Assembly (NCBI GenBank): GCA_038501195.1
Contig: JBBPUQ010000001.1
Coordinates: forward strand, 62,001-126,000
DNA: 64,000 bases
Source of the DNA: Nemania diffusa
Taxonomy: Eukaryota; Ascomycota; Sordariomycetes; Xylariales; Xylariaceae
Direction of reading: 5' to 3'
Shown here piece after piece: positions 52,847 through 63,500 of the stretch (positions are counted from its first letter, which is position 1; the number at the start of each line of letters is the position of its first letter). Position numbers and translations under genes: made by a program. The notes under the pieces were generated by a model. That model worked only from the letters and a program-made list of their open reading frames with translations, had not been told where the DNA came from and searched no databases.

Positions 52847-54232
52847 ATGCACAAGCTCTTCCCACGTAGCGGGTTCTTCGACTTCGAGACAATCCGCATC
52901 CTAGGGACAACAGCCTACGGCGGCGCAGACGTGGCCGAAGTGCTAGAGGCCGTAGGCACGATAAAATCCGATGACCCTTCTTCCTGGGAAAGTGCATGGC
53001 GGACCCAAGCCCAGCGCGCCGAAGCCCTCGCGGAAGAAGCGCACCAACATGGCGACCGCGATGCCGCACTAAGGGGATACCTACGTGCGTCGAACTACAC
53101 CCGAGCCAGTGGTTACATGTACGTGTCTTCGCCTGATGAGGACGGCGTGCTGGTTCAGGACTCCCGCGCATTGCCCATCGCGGAGAAAGTTGGCGAGTTG
53201 TTCCGTAAGGCGATGCCCTTCATGGACGCCGATGTGCACGTGCTGGCGATCCCATACGAGGACTACGTTCTACCGGGGTATTTGTACATCCCGCCAAAAA
53301 GCCGGCGGATTCCCGGGCGGGCGAAGGCGCCCGTCCTCGTGAATACGGGGGGCGCAGATTCGTGCCAAGAGGAGCTGTTTTATCTCAATCCCGCCGCGGG
53401 ATCAGGGATGGGGTATGCGGTTCTAACGTTCGATGGTCCCGGGCAGGGTATCATGTTGAGGAGGTACGGGCTTGAGATGCGGCCTGATTGGGAGGTTGTC
53501 ACGGGTGCCGTCATCGATTATCTTGAGACGTATAGTAGGGAGCATCCCGAGCTCGAGCTAGATATCAATTCTATCGGTGTCTCGGGGGCGTCGATGGGAG
53601 GATACTATGCACTCAGAGCTGCTTCTGATCCGAGGGTCAAGGCTTGTATATCTATCGTATGTGTGATGATGAGCACATCATAAATCTTAAAGCATGACTC
53701 AAGCTAATTCTTTCATAATGCATAGGACCCCTTCTACGACATGTGGGACTTCGGTACGGCGCACGTATCCCCGCTCTTCATTTCTGCTTGGACTAGGGGG
53801 ATCATTACCTCCGGCTTCGTAGATAAGATGATGGCGGTGCTATCGTATTTCTCATTCCAGCTGAAATGGGAGATCTCCGTATCAGGGTCCTTTTTCGGGA
53901 TATCGTCCCCAGCGGCCATACTGCTGAACATGAAGAAGTATACTCTAGATGGAAATGGGAGAGATGAGAAAGATACCAGTTTTCTCGCTAGAGTAGAGTG
54001 TCCCGTCTTACTGTCCGGCGCGGGAAAATCGCTCTACTTAGACGTGGACAACCATACTAAGAGATGCTATGATGCCCTGACTTCGGTAGCAGAAGAGGAT
54101 AAGGAGATCTGGGTGCCCAAGAGCGAAGGGCAGGGTAGTCTCCAGGCTAAGATGGGTGCTTTTGCACTGTGTAACCAGAAAACGTATCGTTTTTTGAACA
54201 AGGCATTTGGGATACAGAGGGATCCGTTGTAA
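52847..54232 (+). CDS. ccsE-like: Alpha/beta hydrolase of cytochalasan type
   Basis: Exons 52847-53656 and 53726-54232 give 438 residues, with a 69 bp phase-0 intron (GTATGT to CATAG). The first ATG in frame is at 52847; open sequence upstream starts only with GTG. A helical N-terminal part (about 1-125) is followed by the hydrolase core with a nucleophile elbow SGASMGGY (Ser about 249) and a DPFYDMWDFG segment straight after the splice. The C-terminal half has SGAGKSLYLDVDNH and SEGQGSLQAKMGA segments. I see no histidine where the catalytic His of related hydrolases falls. Hydrolases of this group are conserved in cytochalasan clusters (CcsE, PyiE) and are linked to formation of the pyrrolinone by condensation of the released aminoaldehyde or ketoaldehyde, although the exact reaction has been debated. 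Confidence 0.87.
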
Positions 54233-54605
54233 GTAAACAAAGGGGTTGGTATTTGACCGATGGGGATATACCCTCATAAGCTTGTAACATAGCCAAATTC
54301 AAGACTTCGCTTTAGTTATTCGGATGACTCAGGGGAGTATGTTAATTATTAGGAAATGAATTGTTGGCCTACCGACCAGTATTTCCCGATATGGCCACGT
54401 AGGCCTCATGGGAAACCGGCTATTAACATGTATACTATCCGATGGAAATTCTCTATGGTACTATATGATTGTTGGTCATAGGTGACTCTAGGTATCACCC
54501 AAGATCTTCCGATCTAGCGATGGGTTATAAGGGGTTAGGGTAAAAGTATCTAGGGTGGGAGATATATCTTGATTCTTCAACAAGCGTGATATAAATCTTA
54601 CTTTC
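54233..54605. other. Convergent intergenic region
   Basis: A 370 bp spacer between the 3' ends of the hydrolase and the transporter. No gene or obvious structure was seen; terminators and polyadenylation signals would lie here. Confidence 0.4.
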
Positions 54606-56530
54606 TTAGTTCTGATCATCAGGCTCTACTATAGGCTCTTGAGTAGTGGTAGTCGTGTTACGAGGGGGATCCGAAGCTCTCGGGCGAGTTTCCAGTCCAA
54701 ATTCCTGGCTCTCGCTCTCCTTGCGTAGTTTCAGGTCCTTCTCAAAGAAGATGACAAGGAACCCAATACCTGCAAACACAATTCCAATTTGCCAGACCTG
54801 CATCAGACTTCGCTCGTAAATGCTGATAATGACGTCTTGAATAGCGTCGGGGAAGGAATCGACAAATGCCTTTGAAGCAGATTCATATGCGCCTCCACGC
54901 GCTAGCGCTGCAATGGCGCTCTCGTCGGAGAGTTCGGGGAGGAGTTGATCAAATCGATTATTGAATATAGCAGCTGGGATACTCACGCCCCAAATGGTGC
55001 CAATGCTCCGGATAAAGGCGAAAGTACCTGTGCTAGCCGCGTTCAATTCATCTGGCAGGGAAGCTTGTATAGCAGTCAAGAGGTTAGGGGTCACGACACC
55101 AATACCGAAGGCGAAAATGACTTCGAGAACGACCAATACTGCGAGGTGCGTATTCCGGTTAAATATTGTGAATGTTCCCATGCCAATAATCATAACGGCG
55201 AACCCGATAAAATGGATAAGACGATAGCGCCCCAGCTTTGTTGTCAATGCGCCCCCTACTAATGCTGCAATGGCGTAGATGACAGAGAAAGGGAGGAGCA
55301 GAACGCCCGATCGCGTTGGAGAGACTAATTGGACTGACTGAAAGTATAGTGGAAGAAAATAGAGTGCCCAGAATGAGACAACGGTCTGTAGGAATGTGGC
55401 AACAAAGGCAGCTGCAGACGTTCTATTGTTGAACAAGGACAGTGGCACGACGGGGTCTCGGCACCAGGGTGAACCTTCAAAACCGAGGAACAGCACATGG
55501 CCAAGGAGGCCGATGACAAGGCTCACGATTATGCCGGGGTTTGTCCAGTTGTAGCGGGTACCGCCATATGTCAAGGCATACAAGACGGAGCCAACGGATG
55601 CGGCCAGGATGAAGTTGCCGAGAAAATCAATTCTCTTGATCTTGTCGAGAACGCTGCCTTGCGGTTTATGTTGCAGGTGAAGAACAAGGAATAGCAGAAT
55701 AGTAGAAGCGCCACCGAATGGTATGTTGATATAAAATGCCCACCTCCAGGAAACCCTATCGACGAGGAGACCGCCTAGCAAAGGTCCAAGAACCGAGCCG
55801 AGGATAATGAACAGGAACAGAGCGCCGAAAAACTGGCCTCGCTCTCGCAAAGGCAATAGATCACAAAGAATCAACTCAACAAGCACTGTGAAACTCGATG
55901 TTAGTGCTGGGATCATACGTTATATGCATGGTTGAAACTGGAACTAGGCCACTCACTGTTAATACCTGCAGCACCCAGGCCTTGAATAGCACGTCCCCCA
56001 ATTAGGATGTTGGTTGTGGTCGCACTACCGCAGATGCCGCTGCCGACGGTGAAGATGGCAACGGCGCCAATCATAAGCCATCGTCGACCCCAAAGATCAG
56101 CTAGTTGCCCGTAGATGGGTTGAACGGCAGCACTGTGAAGACGGTTAAATGGCTTGCGAGATAGAAAAGGGGAGGAGGTTGAGCTTGGGCGAGGCCGGAA
56201 CTTGAGCTTAGAAGACTACATAGCCCAAAAGTCGGGCTTAAGCATCAGACACTCAATACAAACAACATACCTGGTTAGATAGTAAACATTGACTACCCAT
56301 ATATAGTCTTGTGATGCCTTTAAGGCTCTAGCGATAGACGGAAGCGCGGTAGAAACGATTGAGCCCTCCAGGGCACTGAGGAATGCCGTAAGCGCGAGAC
56401 AGGCGAGGATAAGCCAGAACCTCCATCCCTTCTCCGCCGTTGGCTCGACCGGCTCGGTAGTCTCGGTCGGCGGCACCGGCGCATCGTCAATAGGGTCTGC
56501 GGTTGTCATTGTTGTTGTTGGCTCTATCAT
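54606..56530 (-). CDS. MFS efflux transporter, DHA2 (14-TM) type
   Basis: Exons 56271-56530, 55957-56132 and 54606-55885 on the minus strand give 571 residues. Introns of 138 bp (56133-56270) and 71 bp (55886-55956) have GTATGT/CACAG and GTGAGT/CACAG ends. The N-terminus is cytosolic, acidic and Thr/Pro-rich, and the first membrane segment starts near residue 37. Motif A-like [11 protein letters not shown] follows the first splice, and [23 protein letters not shown] and [25 protein letters not shown] segments are typical of drug:H+ antiporters. The hydrophobic pattern suggests about 14 membrane spans. In biosynthetic clusters such proteins export the product and give self-protection. The substrate here is inferred only from context. 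Confidence 0.88.
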
Positions 56531-57793
56531 GTGTGTGCATGTGGCTACAAAATACGAGGATATAACTTGGTAGACTTGAAAAAGGAGAAAACTTAAAGAA
56601 GTGAAAAGCAGAAAAGACCACTACAAAAAAGCATCTTTGCTGTTAGGCACCGAACAAATGCACAAACAACAATACTTTTAACACATAACACGGCACACGT
56701 AATAGGTAGTACAGGTCTCTTAGGTAGGGCTAGTGTATGGTGGGGCTGCTAAACTAAGGTACCTACTGCAAGTCTTAGGTACTTTATGTGATCGCCTCAG
56801 GGCGGCTGGCGGAGCTCCGCCTATGTACTGCTGTACTTAGCTCTTACGAAAGACCTACCTAACCTAAAGCAGAATTTCTGTTGGTGCTAATTGATCAGCT
56901 CACCAACAGAAAGACAGTGGTAAACTGATCGACATAGACCTCGAAGATCAAGTATCTAGGTACCTATCCAGTACATCGAGGGTGCCAAGCCACTAAATTG
57001 TATCATATTCGGGCTTTGAAAACGGGTAGACGTAAGGCAGCGAAGAAAGGAGATGAACAAACACATTATTATCTGGATGCCTGGTGGGCATAGGTAAGTA
57101 GGTAAACACAATTTGATTTGTTATATATGCTTCAAGGATAAGGTGAAGAAATAGCTACGAACCCTGAGCGACTTCTAAAGCTAGTTACAATTCTCCATGT
57201 GATAAGAATAGGTTGATAATCGTAGGTAGCATGTAGTAGTTACATAGGTGGCGCACGAGAGGCGGAAATTAAGTGATGACTGAAAGAACACAACAGATTA
57301 GTGGTATGGTAATACAAAAAAACGAAAACGAAAACTATAATTTGAGCGTAGCGGCTGACTAGGCAGCTCTTATAAGCACAGAGACCAATCCCCTTGCCAT
57401 TCTCCGACAATTTTCGACATGCCCACCTCAAAGTGAATGGATTAAGACATGGAAGGGAGCTAGTCAGGATTCTCATCATGGTTGACAGCGGGAGATCCTA
57501 CGCTAGTTCATTTAGTCTACTGAAATGCCGATTCGGTCTTCGGGCAGCTTTTCGCCCAGTCGGAATGCTGCATTCTTCCCACTTACACGACCGACCTGCC
57601 GACCTTATCGCGCACGGTACGGAGGGGCACTGTACGAATGCATTTTCACGGCCCTACCCTATGGTCATCGTTGTTCTGCGATATCTCGCGTTATCTAAGC
57701 ATAGGTCGGCGTCTTCATGTATGAAGTCGAGCCCTTAGATCCTATGATGTCTATCTCTTGTTCATCGTTTATGCACGCACATCAACTTGCACC
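56531..57793. promoter_or_regulatory. Divergent promoter region, MFS transporter and P450 2
   Basis: About 1.26 kb between divergent start codons. Between 56700 and 57110 the TAGGTA/TACCTA word occurs at least seven times, twice as part of AGGTACCTA. Near the P450 side, TCGGCGT occurs at 57706-57712. Short ORFs here have no recognisable domains. Confidence 0.4.
57706..57712 (+). promoter_or_regulatory. Putative regulator site TCGGCGT before P450 2
   Basis: It lies 82 bp before the ATG at 57794 within AGGTCGGCGT, the same ten bases as the left half of the site in the trans-ER/Diels-Alderase promoter (50811-50820). Confidence 0.35.
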
Positions 57794-59579
57794 ATGTGGA
57801 ATATTCAGAACAACATAGTCGAGCCGTACTGGGTGATTCGCCAATCCATGGCGCCCCTGAAGCTCTCAAGATGGCAGATGGCGAAGTTGTTCGCTAAGGC
57901 GATTGTTGCTGATCTGCCCGTTAGCATTTTGACTGCACTGGCCGCTGTTGTTTTGCTGCTCGCATTGTATCTTAAAACTCGATCACGACTAAAGCTACCG
58001 CGTGATCTTCCTGTTGTTGAAGGCCGCAACTCACACTTTGAGGATATTCTTAAAGAAGGAAGAGAGAAAGTGAGGAAAAAGCCTAAAATAGAATTGACTT
58101 AGGTGATCTAGGCCTAACATGTGTTCTAGTATCCTGACACACCCTTCCTGGCCAAGAACAACCGCCATAGCTTCGTCATATTTCCCCCAAAGTTTTTCGA
58201 TGAACTCAAGCGCTTGCCAGAGCATACAGCTTCAGCGAAAGCCTTCTTCCACGCTGCCAACTATGGAGACCAGTGAGTGCTGTTTAGTCTCTTTTCATGT
58301 GATGTGTTTCCCATCCTCATCCGTTAAATCAAGGGCTGACTCTGTCTTCCAAGGACCTTCATTGGTACCGAGACACCAACTCTCTTGAAGACCATTATGG
58401 CCGACCTTACGCGATCTCTCCCAGCTCGAGTGTGGAACCGCCAGCAAGATTGCCGGATGGCTTTCGAGTCGATCATCGGGTATCAGCCCGAGTGGAAAGA
58501 GTTCAATCTACTCATGTCCACCTTCAAGATTGTTGCTGAAGTCAATGCCTGCTCGTTTGTCGGGCGCGATTTGGGCACAAATGAGGGTTGGGTCAAGGCG
58601 GTCATGATGTCTCCCCTCGTCATCCATGTCGCCGTGACAGTTATGAACGCTTGCCCCCCACTGCTACGACCACTTCTATCCCCGCTAGCTTTCCTACCAA
58701 CGAAAAAAAACCAATGGGATATGAAGCGCTTGCTAAAGCCCATGATCAAGGAAGATATTAAGACATTTGAGGCGACAGCTGACAAGAAAGAGCTGCTCCG
58801 TCCAAAGTATGAGGGGAAGATCCCCTTTACTGCAATGCTGCTGTCTAGATATAAAGGGGCCCAAGCTTCTATCCAACAGCTGGTCGAGGACTACATTCTT
58901 GTCAGCTTTGACTCGACGCCTTCAACGGCGTCTGCGCTGTACCATATTCTTTGCGAGTTGGCAGTACACCCTGAAGCTGTTGAGATACTCCGGGCCGAGC
59001 TTGAAGAGGTCATGGTAGATGGTAAACTGCCGTCAACACATCTTCAAGAATTAAAGAGAATGGATAGTTTTCTCCGTGAATCTTTTCGGATGCATCCTGT
59101 TAGCCTCTGTAAGTCAATACCTCTATATCTAAGTTTATGGCCGTGTTCTAACGACATATATAGTTAGTCTGCAACGAGTAACTGAGAAGCCAGTCCAGCT
59201 CTCAGCAGGCCCCACCATCCCCGCCGGCGCCATCATCGGTGTGGACGCAATGGCCATCAACCGTTCACCAGAGCTATGGGATAACCCGAACGAGTTCGAT
59301 ATGAACCGGTTTTACAACCTGCGCCAGAAACCCGGCAACGAGAACCGCTTCCACTTCCTGACCACAGGATCTGATTCGCCGGGCTGGGGAGACGGGACGC
59401 AGGCGTGCCCTGGGCGGTTCTTCGCGACGAGTACGATTAAGATTGCCCTAGCGTATATCTTGCAGCACTACGATGTCAAGATTCGAGAAGGGGATTACCC
59501 GGCTAAGATGACGCCTTTGGCGAACGGTACTTGGGCACCCGATACGAAGGTTGCTGTATATATCAAGTCGAGAGACTGA
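57794..59579 (+). CDS. Cytochrome P450 monooxygenase (cluster P450 2)
   Basis: Four exons (57794-58069, 58130-58272, 58354-59108, 59164-59579) give 529 residues. The introns are 60, 81 and 55 bp, all GT-AG and frame-keeping. The first is confirmed by the rejoined EGREKYPDTPFLAKN segment, the second by GDQTFIGTETP. An N-terminal anchor lies at about 50-68 (ILTALAAVVLLLALYL), followed by a K-helix ESFR (ExxR) and the haem loop GWGDGTQACPGRF (Cys about 473). The I-helix reads SFDSTPSTA, without the common (A/G)Gx(D/E)T(T/S) form, and Trp replaces the usual Phe before the haem loop. It lies just before the PKS, and its promoter carries a TCGGCGT word. It probably performs one of the late oxidations on the cytochalasan skeleton; the position is unknown. 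Confidence 0.88.
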
Positions 59580-60543
59580 GATTTGTATACATTTAGGAAC
59601 GCGACAAGTTAGTGTGCATGTAGCGATAGCTACAGTAGGGGACTCCTTACAATATACATGCACGATTTCATGTTGCTCGAGAGAATAACTACTTTCGAGA
59701 TTTAGATGGATAAAAATATATGATCGAAATAAAAGTTTAGGTTACTAGTAGTTAGTGACTTCCGCTCCACGGGTGTATCAACATATCCGCGAGAATCGAA
59801 ATGGCTAGCTGAGATGAGGAATAAATCGTGAATTAAAGCTTAAGATTAGCATCGACACACGGGCTTGATATGTCGGGAATGTGTAGAAATCTATATGACT
59901 ACCAGTATGCATGAGGCATCAATACAACCATCATAATGTCAGCTACTACACGAAGGCACTGTAACTGAAATGTTGAAAATATAGGATAACGAGTAGATAT
60001 ATTGATTTCTATCGTCGACGTCTCGCGGTTGAGCAGCCTTGGTGGGTCTATAGCTACCGATCAATGCCAACTAACATAGATAATATCATGGTAACAGCGG
60101 ATAGTCCAGATCCTGGTGGCGAGAGGTAGAGTACGCCCAATCAAGCGATGTTTGAGTATTAACGAGACTAAAAAGGATGAGCTTCTACCTAGATGACCAA
60201 ATTCGGTTGCCACAGGCTATCAGCACCCCACAAGTGGGAGATGTGGCCCCCGAATTTGAAAGTAATATCGGATTCGGAGGAAGGCCTCAGGGCCGATGGC
60301 GGGTGTTGGCGCGTAGTCATGCAGATCTTGGCTGGGTCCTTGACCCGACTGCCAAAATACCAGTATAACATAACATATGTACAGCATCTGAGGAATACAT
60401 ATCCCATATAATACGTGTTAGATATGATCTGTGACCGGGGTGATTTAACCAACCAATTACCAAGTTAGCCCTTATTCTTCGACCATTCGCGTTACTCCCC
60501 AAGCTCTTACACCCCGGGCTTCTAGTCTATACACTATCACACA
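59580..60543. promoter_or_regulatory. Promoter region of the PKS gene
   Basis: About 960 bp between the P450 2 stop and the PKS ATG. I see no exact TCGGCGT site; the nearest is a loose TCGG/CCGA pair around 60273-60296. A 63-codon frame at 60177-60368 has no known motif and is probably chance or an upstream ORF. Confidence 0.4.
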
Positions 60544-63500
60544 ATGGGGCCCTCAGAGCCTATTGCCATCATTGGCACTGGAATCCGGTTTCCTGGTGGC
60601 TGCAACAACCCCTCCAAACTCTGGGAATTGCTGCGTCAACCAAGAGATCTTCTAAAAGAGATACCCGAGAGTCGGTTCAGTGTTGATGCCTTCTACCATC
60701 CTCAGAACTTCCATCATGGCACAAGCAATGTGCGACACTCATACTTCCTTGAGGAAGATCTGCGGCATTTCGACGCCCAGTTTTTCGCAATAAAGCCCAC
60801 CGAAGCTAATTCGATCGATCCACAACAGAGGCTTCTCTTAGAAACGGTCTATGAGGGACTTGAGTCAGCCGGCCTGTCGATAAAACAGCTCCAAGGCTCT
60901 GATACGGCCGTGTATGTAGGTGTCATGAGTGCTGATTTCACTGACATGATCGGCCGCGATACGGAAACATTCCCGACGTACTTTGCGACGGGAACGGCGA
61001 GGAGCATCCTAAGTAACCGGCTGTCGTATTTCTTTGACTGGCACGGCCCATCGATGACGATTGATACGGCATGTTCGTCGAGCTTAATCGCCATGCACCA
61101 AGCAGTACAGACATTACGCAGCGGAGAGTCATCGGTTGCTGTAGTGGCGGGCTCGAATTTAATCCTCGGGCCTGAGCAGTATATCGCCGAAAGCAAGCTC
61201 CAAATGCTATCACCCACAGGCCGGTCCCGAATGTGGGATGCCGCGGCAGATGGCTATGCGCGCGGTGAGGGTGTTGCAGCCATTGTTCTGAAGCGATTAA
61301 GTCAGGCTATCGCAGACGGCGACCACATTGAATGCGTCGTTCGCGAAACCGGCGTGAACCAGGACGGGAAAACGCCCGGTATCACAATGCCTAGCGCAAC
61401 CGCACAAGCAGCCCTGATCCGATCCACCTACGCCAGAGCCGGCCTTAATCTTACTAAACCGTCGGATCGGCCACAGTACTTCGAAGCACACGGTACTGGC
61501 ACACCCGCGGGTGACCCTGTCGAAGCGGAGGCCATTGATAGCGCATTCTTCGGCGATGATCTCGGTTTTAAGAGAAGACCGCACGATGATCCATTATACG
61601 TGGGATCCGTGAAGACTATAATAGGTCATTTGGAGGGCACTGCCGGTCTGGCAGCCGTTGTTAAAGGCGCTCTGGCGCTGCAGGCTGGCCAAGTGCCTCC
61701 GAATATGCTGTTGAATAAGCTGAATCCGAACGTCGCCCCCTTTTACAACAATGTCAAGATCCTGTCGGCGGCGCAGGATTGGCCACAGCTGGCGCCAGGT
61801 GCTGCTCGGAGAATTAGTGTTAACAGCTTCGGCTTCGGTGGCGCCAACTGCCACGCTATTCTGGAGGCTTACGAGCACACCAGCCACAGAGACAGCCACA
61901 CACTCGGCCACACCCAACAACTAACCCCAGCCACAAACATCTCCTTCACGCCCTTCACCTTCTCTGCTGCATCCGAGAGCACACTCATTGCTACTCTACG
62001 AACCTATCGAGATTATCTCGCTGGCATTGATAATAGCATTACATTACGTGATATCTCATATACTTTGAACAGCCGTCGCTCTACCTTCCAGTCCCGCATT
62101 GCTATATCAGCCGCCAGTGGTTCGGACATCGTCTCGAAGATCGATGAAACTATAGAATCCCTGGAAGAGCCGGGTTCATCGAGAGAACCGTCACGATGGA
62201 AGTCTGGTTCGACCAAACCCCGGGTACTGGGCATCTTCACTGGCCAAGGCGCCCAATGGCCTCGGATGGGGGCTGATCTTCTAGAGAACTCACCGGGTGC
62301 CAATGGTATTATCGCTCGCCTGGACCACAGTCTCCAGTCCCTCCCTCGGCAAGACCGGCCAACCTGGAAATTACGTGAGCTTATCCTGGCGGGCGCTAAA
62401 ACGTCTCTCGTTGGCACGGCTTCTATTTCACAGCCTCTCTGCACAGCCGTTCAAATCCTACTCGTCGACTTGCTACGAGAGGCCGGAATCTGTTTCTCTG
62501 CTGTGGTCGGTCACTCTTCCGGTGAAATTGGCGCTGCTTATGCTGCTGGCTACCTTAGCGCAGAAGATGCCATCCGTGTCGCATATTATAGAGGACTGCA
62601 TCTCAAATCCGTCACTAAGCAGGGTGCCATGTTGGCGGTAGGAACTTCGTTCGAAGATGCGACGGAACTCTGTGAACTTCCAGCCTTCGAAGGCCGTGTC
62701 TGCGTAGCTGCAAGCAATTCGCCTGCCAGTGTTACGCTTTCGGGCGATGCCGATGCAATTGAAGAGATCAAAGTCGTCTTTGACGAAGAGAAGAGATTCA
62801 CCCGTCTACTCAAAGTTGACCGCGCATACCATTCCCACCACATGGAAGAATGCCTCCAGGCATATCTGAAGTCACTTAGACAATGCCGAATCACTTCGCG
62901 AATACCGGAAACTGGTTGCCACTGGATCTCTAGTGTCTTTACACAGAATATCACTGACGTCCCCGATAGTCTGAATGACAGCTATTGGGGGGCCAACCTA
63001 GTAAAGCCTGTGAGATTTTACGAGGCGCTGCAGCTTCTGCTCCAGCAAACGGACTCTTATGATTTGGCCATTGAGGTGGGACCTCATCCAGCCCTCAAGG
63101 GACCTGCCAGCCAGACAATTCAAGAAGTTACTGGCCAATCAATCCCCTACGCCGGAACACTAACAAGAGGCTCGAATGACATCGAGGCTGTCTCTGATAG
63201 TCTCGGATTTATCTGGTCTAATTTTGGAGAAGGCGTTGTGGATTTTGCCTCGTTCGACCGATTTGCTTCGGGAGTATCCGCACCGCCTAAGTTACTGAAG
63301 GGTCTACCAACATACCAATGGGACCACAGTCGAAACTTTTGGCACGAGTCACGTGTGTCGAAGGCCTTCAGATTCCGAAAGGATCTCCCAAATGAACTAC
63401 TCGGGCGGCAGGTGCTGGATGGCGTCCCAGACCAGATGAGATGGAAGAATATCCTCAGCCCGAGAGAGATTGTCTGGCTTGAGGGACATCAGGTCCAAGG

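Noticed and set aside
58070..58129. Reading P450 2 exon 1 onward to a stop at about 58102 as a separate small protein
   Set aside because: A GTGAGG donor and TTCTAG acceptor remove the stop and rejoin a typical P450 N-terminal segment.
60177..60368. 63-codon ORF upstream of the PKS
   Set aside because: Too short and without similarity; at most an upstream ORF in the leader.
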